Origin: Meridianimarinicoccus sp044221805
GTDB lineage: Bacteria > Pseudomonadota > Alphaproteobacteria > Rhodobacterales > Rhodobacteraceae
NCBI GenBank assembly: GCA_044221805.1
Contig: JBGAOK010000001.1
Coordinates: forward strand, 1 to 64,000
DNA: 64,000 nucleotides
Direction: 5' to 3'
Shown: piece by piece, positions 25,870 through 33,493 of the stretch
How the letters are laid out: the number at the start of each line of letters is the position of its first letter
How positions within the stretch are numbered: position 1 is the stretch's first letter
The notes under the pieces: model-generated
The model's database searches: none
What the model was told of the DNA's origin: nothing
Seen by the model: the letters and a program-made list of their open reading frames with translations, nothing else
Position numbers and translations under genes: made by a program

Positions 25870-27089
25870 CAATCCGACCGCCAGGCCGACACCAGCCCCG
25901 AGGAATAGGTCACCCCCCGCGACCGCGACGGCGTGATGAACCCGTCCGAATGCAACAGGTCCAGCAGCTCGCGCCCGTCCTGGTCGTCGTCGGGCGACCC
26001 GGTGGCGCTGAGCATCGCCGCCGCCCGGTCGAAGTCGATCCGCCCCTCCGGCGCCGCGGCGATCGCCTTGAACAGCCGGTTGGCGCGCGCCCGCTCGTCC
26101 TCGGTATAGCGGGCGAAGCGGCGGTCGAACTGCACATAGTAGCGGTCCTCGAAGGCATCCTCGATCCGGTCGCGCAGCGGCCCCTTCAGCGCGGCGAGCG
26201 AGGCATCCTCGGCGAACTTGATCTTGCTGTAGGCCAGCTGGATCACGCCCGGGTAATTCGCCGGGATCATCCGCATCAGCGCGTCGGCGCAGCCGTCCTC
26301 CCATTTCCGCGGGCGGCGGGCGGCGATGCAGGCCTCGATCAGGCCGCGGGCATCGGCATCGGTCATCTCCTCGATGTCGACCGGGTCGCAGTCGTTGATG
26401 TGCTCGTCGTCGATGCCGTACTGGCGCCGAAGCCAGGGCATCGAGAACGACCCGCACAGCACCATGGCGATGCCCACGTCGTCCGACCGCCAGTGGCGCA
26501 GGATCGCCAGGAACTTGTTCAGCCGCGCCACCACCTGCGGCACCTCGTCGGCCGGCGCCTTCTTGATCGCGTTCAGGAACAAGAGCGGCAACTCGTCGAA
26601 GATCATCACCGGCCGGTCGCCGGGCGGCAGCGCGGCCAGCTCGGTGCCGATCTGGTCGAACAGGGCCTCGGCGTAGTCGTCGATGCTGCTGTCCGACACC
26701 GCGTCGATCTTCGACGAGATGATCGAGCCGATCCGCGCCTTGATCTCGGGCGGCAGGATCTTCGTCGCCTCGGCCCATTTGCCGATCCGCGCCACCGGCC
26801 CGCCGGTCCGGGCCAGCTCCTTCAGGATCGCCGCCAGGGTGCCGGCCAGGGTGTCGTGCTTCTGCAGGTCGATCCACAGCACCTTGACGCCGCGTGCCTT
26901 GAGCCGTTCGCGGGTCTCGGCGATCAGCGACGACTTGCCGATCCGGCGCAGCCCGAAGACCGAGACCGAGGTGCCGTCGAGCAGCCGGTCGACGACCTCG
27001 TCCGGGTCCGGCCTTGCCCCGGGCCAGTAGTCGTCACCGAACTTGTGGGTGCCGTAGCTTGGCCTGAACGTCCCGGCTTTGCGCTGCAT
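25869..27089 (-). CDS. Archaeal-type/STAND-like P-loop ATPase (ATPase pair, first gene)
   Basis: A 406-residue ATPase. Walker A lies in VFGLRRIGKSSLI (about residues 44-56), a form typical of Arch_ATPase/STAND proteins. Walker B is RPVMIFDELP (about 160) and a sensor-like strand is GIAMVLCGSFSMPWLRRQYG (about 200-220). The C-terminus (about 330-406) looks like a winged helix ending in a short tail (LLHSDGFITPS). Start 27089 follows a GGAGGT site; in-frame ATGs upstream would overlap the promoter. Expressed from a promoter with a palindromic operator. No effector domain such as nuclease, protease or TIR is visible in either gene. I cannot assign a function. Confidence 0.8.
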   Translation of the reverse strand: MQRKAGTFRPSYGTHKFGDDYWPGARPDPDEVVDRLLDGTSVSVFGLRRIGKSSLIAETRERLKARGVKVLWIDLQKHDTLAGTLAAILKELARTGGPVARIGKWAEATKILPPEIKARIGSIISSKIDAVSDSSIDDYAEALFDQIGTELAALPPGDRPVMIFDELPLLFLNAIKKAPADEVPQVVARLNKFLAILRHWRSDDVGIAMVLCGSFSMPWLRRQYGIDDEHINDCDPVDIEEMTDADARGLIEACIAARRPRKWEDGCADALMRMIPANYPGVIQLAYSKIKFAEDASLAALKGPLRDRIEDAFEDRYYVQFDRRFARYTEDERARANRLFKAIAAAPEGRIDFDRAAAMLSATGSPDDDQDGRELLDLLHSDGFITPSRSRGVTYSSGLVSAWRSD

Positions 27090-27113
27090 CTGACCTCCGC
27101 CCATGCAGGGGAC

Positions 27114-27141
27114 AGCATATGGTGCCGGGGCCATAGTTCAA
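27114..27141 (-). promoter_or_regulatory. Promoter of the ATPase pair
   Basis: Read on the minus strand, TTGAAC (27136-27141) and TATGCT (27114-27119) are separated by 16 bp, giving a reasonable sigma-70-type promoter with a leader of about 20 nt before the ATG at 27089. The spacer is almost entirely the palindrome described in the next entry. Confidence 0.55.
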
Positions 27142-27191
27142 GCGGGAATGCGTGGATCATGCACCCCGGAAAATATGGTGCCGGTCCCATA
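27118..27191. promoter_or_regulatory. Duplicated 18-bp palindromic operator, TATGGNNCCGGNNCCATA
   Basis: TATGGTGCCGGGGCCATA (27118-27135) and TATGGTGCCGGTCCCATA (27174-27191) share the dyad TATGGNNCCGGNNCCATA and differ from each other at two bases. Site 1 fills the gap between -35 and -10 of the ATPase promoter. Site 2 lies 56 bp upstream, flanked by similar TGCAAG and TATTTT hexamers, as if the promoter-operator unit had been duplicated. The binding protein is unknown. One of the two winged-helix ATPases is a candidate for autoregulation. Confidence 0.7.
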
Positions 27192-27323
27192 CTTGCACCG
27201 CCGCGGCGGCAATCCCCTCGCTCGAGCCGCTGCTTGGCATCCAGAAGCCGAGGCCGGCGGTCTTCGCGGCAGGTCGGGTCCTGGCGCGACGAGCCTAGGA
27301 AACAATGGCTGCGGATCGAATGA

Positions 27324-28625
27324 TCACGGCTCCCGGTTGTCGTGACCGGGCATTTCGGGCAGGCCCTCGGGGATCAGTTCCGACCAGAAGCTCCACACCT
27401 TCGAGAAGATGGCACGGGCGTGCCACCCGTGGAGACGGAAATGGCCGAGTTCGAAATCATCATCGAGGGACCGCTCGAACCTGTCCTTCATCGCCTTCCG
27501 GCTCAGGGGTGCGCGCTTTTCAAGATTGGCATCGATCCGGGCAAGGCAATCGGTACGCCAGGCGGCCTCCTTCTCGCGCCGCGCATGGCGCTCCGCGTCT
27601 GCGCGCCGGTCCGCAGGGAGTGCCACGGCGGACGCCACCTCGGCTGGCGCGGGCGCCAGCCCTGGCGAGGCAACAGGGGCGGGCGTCGCGCCGAAATCCC
27701 CTCGGATCGCAGCTGAGAGGTATCCGGCCGGGGTCTTGCGCACCCTGCCCCGCCGCCGCTCTGCCTCGACAAAGTCCAGCTTCGCGACGACGTAGGCTTC
27801 GCCGTGTTCATGAATCCATCGCTGCGCCAGCCGACCCGAGATGCCGTTCTCGACAAGGCGCCGGAAGGCAACGGTCTTCCGGGCCGCATCATCGTCGCCC
27901 AGGTCAAAGAGTGTTTCCTGCCCGTTGCGGGAGATCAGGAAACGGATGTGACTGACCTTTCGGCTTTCACGGCGGATCTCGGAGACGAGCATGATGTCGG
28001 AAACGGCGTTCACCTCGCGAACCGACGGCTTCACGATCTTCGCATTCAGCTTCGAGAAGTCATCGTAATAGGCCATGTCGTGCACGCCCATCAGACGCCG
28101 GAACAAGTCTATCTCCCACCAGCCCGTGGACCCGGTGCGCACGAAGCGGAAGCAATTCTCATAGAGCGCGAGGGCGTGGCCAGAGGTGAAGTTGCGCTGG
28201 ATGCGCATGTTGATCATCGAGAAGACCGCCGGATCGTAGAGCTTGGCGGCCAGAGGCGCGGCATAGGCGTACTCGCAGACGCCGCCTGACAGCTTCGCAT
28301 AGGAGATCAGGGACGATACCCCCCACTCTTCTTCGCCGTTGTCGCCCAGCATGTTCCACTCGGCCGTGGTCTCGGCGAGCGCCCGGAGTGATGCCTTGAG
28401 CGTCTCGCGGTCGCGCGAGGCATAGCCGGACAACGCGCAGAGGGTTTCGGAATCGATCCGATGGGACGGGCGGGTCAGGAGGTCGTCGTAAGCGTTGAGC
28501 AGAAGGCAGTTCGACAGCTTCCGCTGCAAGAGCGTGAGCTTGCCGCCGACGTGGATGGCGGCAACATGTTTGCGGAGGGTCTCCCGCTCCGTGATCTGTC
28601 TGGTCCTGGCCACTGCTCGACTCAT
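27324..28625 (-). CDS. repA: Plasmid replication initiator, Rep_3 family
   Basis: A 433-residue initiator. The N-terminal Rep_3 domain is recognisable from LRKHVAAIHVGGKLTLLQRK (about residues 15-34), DRETLKASLRAL and the second winged-helix region around GHALALYENCFRFVRTGSTG (about 165). The C-terminal third is charged and alanine-rich, ending in a short conserved block (FRLHGWHARAIFSKVW). It binds iterons and starts replication. The frame is open back to 28919, but that stretch contains the iterons, so the start is 28625 or possibly 28667. Transcribed away from parAB with the origin in between, a common arrangement in alphaproteobacterial plasmids. Confidence 0.88.
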   Translation of the reverse strand: MSRAVARTRQITERETLRKHVAAIHVGGKLTLLQRKLSNCLLLNAYDDLLTRPSHRIDSETLCALSGYASRDRETLKASLRALAETTAEWNMLGDNGEEEWGVSSLISYAKLSGGVCEYAYAAPLAAKLYDPAVFSMINMRIQRNFTSGHALALYENCFRFVRTGSTGWWEIDLFRRLMGVHDMAYYDDFSKLNAKIVKPSVREVNAVSDIMLVSEIRRESRKVSHIRFLISRNGQETLFDLGDDDAARKTVAFRRLVENGISGRLAQRWIHEHGEAYVVAKLDFVEAERRRGRVRKTPAGYLSAAIRGDFGATPAPVASPGLAPAPAEVASAVALPADRRADAERHARREKEAAWRTDCLARIDANLEKRAPLSRKAMKDRFERSLDDDFELGHFRLHGWHARAIFSKVWSFWSELIPEGLPEMPGHDNREP

Positions 28626-28714
28626 GCCGGTCGTTTCAGGGAATGTCGCATCAAAACCTACCCGCATGTCAATCGACAAGGGATGGTTCTCCGCCGGGAT
28701 GCCAAGGGGCGGCC

Positions 28715-28997
28715 ACGTGAATGGGTCGATCTCGACAGAAGGCGCGCACGGAAACGGGTATCTTCTGTCCGACAATGCGCGCGTTTGGGCCAATCCCCAG
28801 GGGAATTTCGGCGCTGGAAGCCTGAGTTGAGTCCGGTTTGAGGCCGCGGAAACAGGCGCGCAGGGGGATTCAGGGGCATCTGGCGCATCGCACGGAAATG
28901 GGTCGACTTCGACACGCAAATGGGTCTGTTCGGGCCTGTTCTTGGGGATCTCCGGTCCCGGATTCGGGTTGTACTGGTACCGGATCCGGGTTGGTGG
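28715..28997. repeat. Iteron array, probable replication origin
   Basis: Two repeat classes occur. Class A (ACGNAAAYGGGT) is at 28715-28726, 28748-28759, 28892-28903 and 28914-28925; the last pair is 22 bp apart and the first pair 33 bp, i.e. whole helical turns. The sequence TGGGTCGA plus TCGAC follows two of the copies. Class B is a tandem 22-bp repeat at 28954-28975 and 28976-28997 (core CCGGATYCGGGTTG). The array lies directly upstream of the Rep_3 gene. Phased repeats next to a Rep_3 gene are the hallmark of an iteron-controlled origin. Confidence 0.75.
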
Positions 28998-29236
28998 GCC
29001 GATCTATGCCTTTGATGTTACAACTGATCTTAGGCCTATAAGTTCTTAAAGTGACTCAAAGGATTCACAAGTTTGCTGTGACCAGATCATCAGGGATCCT
29101 GGCTTCCGCTTCTCCTTTCCTGAGCGTCTCGCGCGCGTGACAGGCGTCGTATCACCGGCTATGATTCTGAAAGCGTGCCAAGTTCGTGGCATCCGCGTAT
29201 GAATCAGAATTCGACGAACATGCAGGCAGACAAGAG
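28998..29236. other. AT-richer gap between iterons and parA
   Basis: This 239-bp stretch is clearly less GC-rich than its surroundings, especially 29009-29085, with a near-palindromic CTTAGGCCTATAAG at 29030-29043. It is a plausible DNA unwinding region of the origin and must also contain the parA promoter and perhaps the partition site. No convincing DnaA box or canonical parS was recognised. Confidence 0.45.
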
Positions 29237-30607
29237 ATGAGCACCCTACCCCCATCGATTGCGCTTCAACCGATCGACCCATCGGCAGCGCTGTCAACTG
29301 TGCCCGGCCGCGTCACGACGGACCGGTTCACCATAGCCGCCGAGATCTGCATGCGCGCCCGGGACGACCTCGCGCGCCGTGGATACAAGCCGGATGGGCA
29401 GAAACACCTGCGCCGATTCGGTATCTGGGAGATTACCACCTTCATGCTCCCGGTCACCGCCCAGCACTTGCGGCGCGTGCTCAAGGCAAACCCCGATCTT
29501 CCTCAGGGCGAGGCCGACAAGCCGGGCGGTCCGCGATCCTTCGCACTGGACGAGGTGAACGCCATCCGCCGCTTTCTTGAAGCCGAAGGCCAGCAAGGCA
29601 AGGGATACCGCCCGTTCCGACCAGCGGGGCAGCCGGCCAAGATTGTGTCGGTCTGCAATTTCAAGGGCGGGGTTTCGAAGACCACCACGGGGGCGCACCT
29701 TGCCATGGCCGCGGCGCTGGACGGCTATCGCATCCTGGTCATCGACCTCGACAGCCAGGCATCGATGTCGACCATTTTCGGCGCAACGGCCGAGGATGAG
29801 TCCCAGACGGCCTATTCTATCCTTGCCCGTCACCGGGCTCGCCATGTGGCCAGGACCCTTGGAATCGACGACCCGTCGGATTCGCGTCTCGAGGACGAGA
29901 TCCGCGATGCCATGGAGGTCTCGGCCGATGACGTGATCTTCGGTACGCACTGGCCCACCATCGACATCCTTCCGGCGCAGTTGAACCTCTATTGGTCAGA
30001 GTTCCAGGTCCCGGTCTGGATGCAGACTCACCGGTCCTGGCAGTTCTGGGATGCACTGAAGGCCTTCCTCGAAGATGAGGGCCTGCTGAACGACTACGAC
30101 ATCGTCCTGATCGATACCCCCCCTGCCCTCGGCTACCTGACGATCAACGCGCTGTCTGCGGCCGACATCCTGCTGATCCCGGTCGGCGCCTCGTTCATCG
30201 AATTCGACTCGACCGGGCGGTTCTTCGACATGCTCTACACCACTTTCGTGTCGATCGAGGACAGCATGGCGCGGGTATCCTCCGACGCGCCGAAGTTTTC
30301 CTGGGACGCAGTCCAGGTCCTGCTCACGCGCTATGACGACAGCCAGCAATCCGAGTTGGCAAACGTCATCCAAGTCTATCTCGACGATTTCGTGGCGCAG
30401 CATCGACAGGAATTCACGGCGTTGGTCGGGCAGGCGGGCGAGCGCGTCTCGGGGATCTATGAGGCCAACCATTCCGACTTCAACCGGGATACCTACCGGC
30501 GCGGACGCGAGACCTTCGACCTTTGCTACCACGAGTTCAAGAAGCTGCTGATCGGCTGCTGGGAGCGGGACCGCGTCGTGGCGGCCAAGAAGGTGGAAGA
30601 TGAATGA
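29237..30607 (+). CDS. parA: Plasmid partition ATPase ParA/RepA-like
   Basis: A 456-residue ParA of the long type Ia. The first roughly 130 residues form a DNA-binding/regulatory domain (KHLRRFGIWEITTFML, with a helix-turn-helix-like region). A deviant Walker A follows in NFKGGVSKTTT (about 145), DLDSQASMSTIFG is the Walker A' region and VLIDTPPALGYLTI (about 290) is Walker B. ParA moves plasmid copies along the nucleoid with ParB. Start 29237 has a weak CAAGAG site; an in-frame GTG at 29186 is the alternative. Its stop overlaps parB by 4 bp. Confidence 0.9.
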   Translation: MSTLPPSIALQPIDPSAALSTVPGRVTTDRFTIAAEICMRARDDLARRGYKPDGQKHLRRFGIWEITTFMLPVTAQHLRRVLKANPDLPQGEADKPGGPRSFALDEVNAIRRFLEAEGQQGKGYRPFRPAGQPAKIVSVCNFKGGVSKTTTGAHLAMAAALDGYRILVIDLDSQASMSTIFGATAEDESQTAYSILARHRARHVARTLGIDDPSDSRLEDEIRDAMEVSADDVIFGTHWPTIDILPAQLNLYWSEFQVPVWMQTHRSWQFWDALKAFLEDEGLLNDYDIVLIDTPPALGYLTINALSAADILLIPVGASFIEFDSTGRFFDMLYTTFVSIEDSMARVSSDAPKFSWDAVQVLLTRYDDSQQSELANVIQVYLDDFVAQHRQEFTALVGQAGERVSGIYEANHSDFNRDTYRRGRETFDLCYHEFKKLLIGCWERDRVVAAKKVEDE

Positions 30608-31692
30608 CCAGGAAACGACTTGGGGCAATCGACCGGGAGTCGATCAGCGAAGTTCGCGGGGCGGCCGAGGAGGCGGCACGCGATCGTCGCAGCGGGGCCA
30701 CCCTGAAGGCGCCGCCGATTGCGCAGGTCGCCGGCGCGGCCGCGCGATCCATTGAAGACGAAATCCTGCGGCTGAGGCGCGAGAACGAGCACTTGCACGA
30801 GCAGGGCAGCGCCCTAGCCGATGCGGAACGGGACGGCCTGCTGATCCGACTCATTCCGCTTGATGCAATCGATACCAACTTGCAGTCGCGGGATCGTCGG
30901 GTTCTCGATCGTGACTCCGAAGCCTGGCTCGAGCTGAAGGAGAGCCTTCGATCGCGCGGCCAGCAGGTGCCGATCGAAGTCATGGGCCCGGCGCGTGAAG
31001 GCGGAACCTATGGCCTGATCAGCGGGTATCGCCGGCTGAGCGCCCTGCGGGACTTGCTGGCCGAGACCGGTGATGACCGGTTTGCCACCATCAAGGCCCT
31101 GGTGTCTCGCGCGCGAGACGGTGTCGACGCCATGGTGGCGATGATCGAGGAAAACGAGATCCGCCAGGGGGTCAGCTTCTACGAAAGGGGCCGGATTTGC
31201 TGCCTTGCGGCCGAGCAGGGGCTGTGCCCGAGCGTGGATGACGCCATCGAAGCCCTCTTTCCGAACTCAAGCCGGAACCGCCGCTACAAGATCCGGAACT
31301 TCACAGTGATCCACCAGCGCATCGGGGCCTATCTCGACTTTCCCGAGGCGATTGGCGAACGCCTTGGCGGGCGGCTCGCCCAGGCGCTGAAAGAGGGCAG
31401 GGAGCAAGAGCTTGTCGCAGTGCTGTCCGATCGGGAGTCCAGGTTCCCGGATGCCGAGGCGGAGCTGCATCTGCTCGACGCCTTCATCGCCCGGACGCCC
31501 CCATTTGCGCCGGTGAGGAAGGCGTCTTCTGTCCGCGAGATCTTTGCCCGATGGGAGGGGCAGGGCGGTCTCAGGGCGAGTGCGAAGGCGAAGGGAGCGA
31601 TCGTCACGCTCAGGCTCGACGGCCTTGCTGTCAAGACCGAGGCCGACCTTGCACGACTGCTTGAACGGATCGTCCACGCCGCTTCCGAATGA
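30604..31692 (+). CDS. parB: Partition protein ParB
   Basis: A 362-residue ParB-family protein. The N-terminal region has IPLDAIDTNLQSRDR (about 80) and the ParB box GLISGYRRLSALRDLL (about 135-150), then IEENEIRQGVSFYERG (about 178) and a helix-turn-helix region ending in FPNSSRNRRYKIRNFTVI. It binds the partition site and loads ParA. Start overlaps the parA stop (ATGA), so the two are translated together. Downstream is degraded mobile DNA, so this is the end of the replicon core on this side. Confidence 0.9.
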   Translation: MTRKRLGAIDRESISEVRGAAEEAARDRRSGATLKAPPIAQVAGAAARSIEDEILRLRRENEHLHEQGSALADAERDGLLIRLIPLDAIDTNLQSRDRRVLDRDSEAWLELKESLRSRGQQVPIEVMGPAREGGTYGLISGYRRLSALRDLLAETGDDRFATIKALVSRARDGVDAMVAMIEENEIRQGVSFYERGRICCLAAEQGLCPSVDDAIEALFPNSSRNRRYKIRNFTVIHQRIGAYLDFPEAIGERLGGRLAQALKEGREQELVAVLSDRESRFPDAEAELHLLDAFIARTPPFAPVRKASSVREIFARWEGQGGLRASAKAKGAIVTLRLDGLAVKTEADLARLLERIVHAASE

Positions 31693-31839
31693 CGGTTGTG
31701 GCCCTGTCCGCTCGGCAATCGCATCCGGACAGGCCGCCTCCTTCGCGTCCGAGTGCGAGGCCTCGGCGACGTGCCATGCAGCAGGCCCATTCTGCACCGC
31801 AGATGCGGTAGAAGTGGCCGGGCAAAAACGCCAAGGGAT

Positions 31840-32150
31840 CAAGGGATGTAGGTCCCCGGGTGAGGTGGTCATCGGCGATCTTCCAGCAGGGTCTGGTTGC
31901 TGACACCAACCCGAAACGCAGATTCCGCAGTTGACCGCCGATATGATGAACTTGCGCGTCGTCGTCGAATCGACCCCTGCTGCCGACCTGCTGCCCGAGA
32001 TGATCGGCTTCGCAGCCGAACGCTTGATGGAAATGTGGAGCGGCCCCGTCACGGACAGGGGCTACAGCGAGGAAGACTCGGCGCGTCTGGTCCGACGCAA
32101 TGGATATCCGACCGGTCACTCGACACCCGCTGCGTTGGTGGCGTCCGCCT
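31840..32150 (+). mobile_element. IS256-family (Mutator) transposase, 5' remnant
   Basis: The reading frame from 31931 starts MTADMMNLRVVVESTP and continues DLLPEMIGFAAERLMEM, then RLVRRNGYPTG, which matches the N-terminus of IS256-type transposases (EMIGFAA, QRNGYR motifs). The catalytic DDE domain is missing and the frame degenerates after about 32150. The 90 bp before the ATG also look like IS leader sequence. A dead fragment; exact ends could not be set. Confidence 0.55.
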
Positions 32151-32396
32151 CCGATCAGGCCATGCACGTCATTTTCGCCGCGATCGACCCACCGGATCTA
32201 TCGCGTCACGCTGAAACTTCAAAAAGATCTGCAGTATCGTCTCGGCGAGGCAGCGAAGGAAGTTGCCTCCAACGGTCTCTTGCAGCGCCTCTGTCTACGC
32301 TATTCAGTTGTCAGGCCCAGGGATGCCAAACTCCACCTCGATGGCACCTCCGTGGATGCTGACGAAGAGCCGAAAAAAACACAACACGAAGACTGA
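32100..32396 (+). pseudogene. Short unrecognised reading frame, probably a gene fragment
   Basis: A 98-codon frame overlapping the IS256 remnant. Only the part from about 32190 looks protein-like (IYRVTLKLQKDLQYRLGEAA, then a charged tail). It may be the 3' end of a gene truncated by the IS, or noise. No family recognised. Confidence 0.25.
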
Positions 32397-32937
32397 GTAA
32401 TCGGTCGGTTATTGATCCGTACGTGGGGCGGCACAATATGCGGGTAGTCGCGCAAATTCCTAGAATGACGCGAAAAAAGGTCCACCAGGAGCGGACTTCA
32501 GTAGGCCGTAGGCCGCAAGGCGGCCAGCTGTGGGGTGGGGCGGTCTGGTAGCGGTCTATGCTGAGCAACTAGCTGCTCTTCGTAGCGTAAGAGATGCAAA
32601 TATCTGGAAAGTAAATTTTTTTCGGTACGCCGAAGCGCCACGTTGGGGGCTCCGGCAGCGCGCGGCCTAACCATCGCCGGCAGACCCGGGCACCGGGCCT
32701 CCGTTGTGGCGACAGCCGAGGTCGGGGTTGCGATCAGAGTCGGTGGCAGACCCGGTGTGCAAGCCCGGCCGGGACAGACTCGGACGATAGCCGCGGTGGC
32801 CAGGATTCGGCGCAGGCAAGCCAATTCCGGATGGCCGTCGCCTGGTACACGGGGTCTACGTCTCGCGGCAAGTTCCTGGATGGTCGACAGCCGTTCCGGA
32901 TTGGCAAATATTGCGAATTATCGATCAGAAGCTCCGC
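32397..32937. other. 541-bp stretch with no gene recognised
   Basis: Short frames only, mixed base composition including an A/T-rich patch near 32600-32630. No repeat, RNA gene or IS end could be supported. It may be decayed mobile DNA between the two IS remnants, with the promoter of the truncated parD at its right end (TTGGCA near 32901). Confidence 0.4.
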
Positions 32938-33063
32938 ATGGCCACCCGAAATGTCGTCCTCACGGACAGCCAGTCTGCCCTTGTCGGCCGGCTGGTGGCA
33001 TCGGGACGATTGCAGAATGAGCTTCCCCCCGAAGATCGGACAGTGACGGAAGCTACGATCTGA
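32938..33063 (+). pseudogene. ParD-type antitoxin gene truncated by an IS
   Basis: The frame starts MATRNVVLTDSQSALVGRLV and continues ASGRLQN, the ribbon-helix-helix N-terminus of ParD antitoxins (TRNVVLTD...I..LV.SGRYQN...). After residue 27 the expected helix (SEVLREGLRLVE) is replaced by ELPPEDRTV and a stop 14 residues on. The sequence GGACAG, a candidate IS3 end, begins at 33038, so the IS insertion removed the antitoxin C-terminus and any parE toxin. An intact ParDE pair next to parAB would have been an addiction module of this replicon. Confidence 0.65.
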
Positions 33064-33447
33064 CGTCTGCTGGTCTCCAAGGACGAGGAGATCGGAACAT
33101 GTCGAAGCGCAGGAATCACAATCAGGGGTCGCAATTCACCCCTTCGCCTGGACCGACCGGCTGACGCGGGTCGGCAGCCGGATCTCGATGGACGGCAAGG
33201 GGGCGCTGCCTTGACAACATTTTCATCGAGCGCCTGTGGCGGTCGCTGAAGTATGAGTGCGTCTGTCTGCACGCCTGGGAAGCCGGGTCACAAGCCAAGT
33301 CCGGCATCGGGCGCTGGATCACATTCTACAACCACCACCGCCCATACACTGCCCAAGGCGGACAACCATCCGCCGTGGCCTACTTCCGCCACACCGAAAC
33401 CGACCAGCAGGTGCAGGCGGTAGCTTAAATCAGCCCGAAATCTGTCC
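33038..33447 (+). mobile_element. IS3-family element, internally deleted remnant
   Basis: About 410 bp bounded by GGACAG (33038-33043) and CTGTCC (33442-33447) as possible inverted ends. Inside, the start of orfA is fused to the end of orfB, so most of both transposase genes has been deleted. It lies between parD and the LysR gene. The ends are tentative; the transposase similarity is clear. Confidence 0.65.
33099..33428 (+). pseudogene. IS3 transposase fragment (orfA start fused to orfB end), frameshifted
   Basis: ATG 33099 reads MSKRRNH, the usual start of IS3 orfA, then jumps into orfB with NQGSQFTPFAWTDRL and ISMDGKG. The frame breaks at a run of five Gs (33199-33203); with four Gs it continues as CLDNIFIERLWRSLKYECV through WITFYNHHRPY to the natural TAA at 33428. 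The integrase-core glutamate region is present but the first two catalytic aspartates are gone. Not functional. Confidence 0.75.
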
Positions 33448-33493
33448 CGAGAGCGGGGAGTAGCTCACCCCCGGCGCCGGCCGGCAGGCGCGG

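Noticed and set aside
24418..26877. 819-codon fused ATPase
   Set aside because: Residues upstream of the ATG at 25869 are the shadow of the first ATPase gene. TGATG coupling gives two separate proteins.
27118..27135. MerR-type promoter at the ATPase pair
   Set aside because: The operator lies between -35 and -10 as in MerR promoters, but the spacer is 16 bp rather than the elongated 19-20 bp and no MerR gene is nearby.
28626..28919. N-terminal extension of repA to 28919
   Set aside because: The stretch holds the phased iterons, and its translation merely repeats a short proline-rich peptide because of them. Rep_3 similarity begins just after 28625.
28998..29236. A canonical parS or DnaA box near the origin
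   Set aside because: No match to GTTTCAC-type or TTATCCACA-type sequences could be read; only a weak GTGA-N10-TCAC dyad is present.
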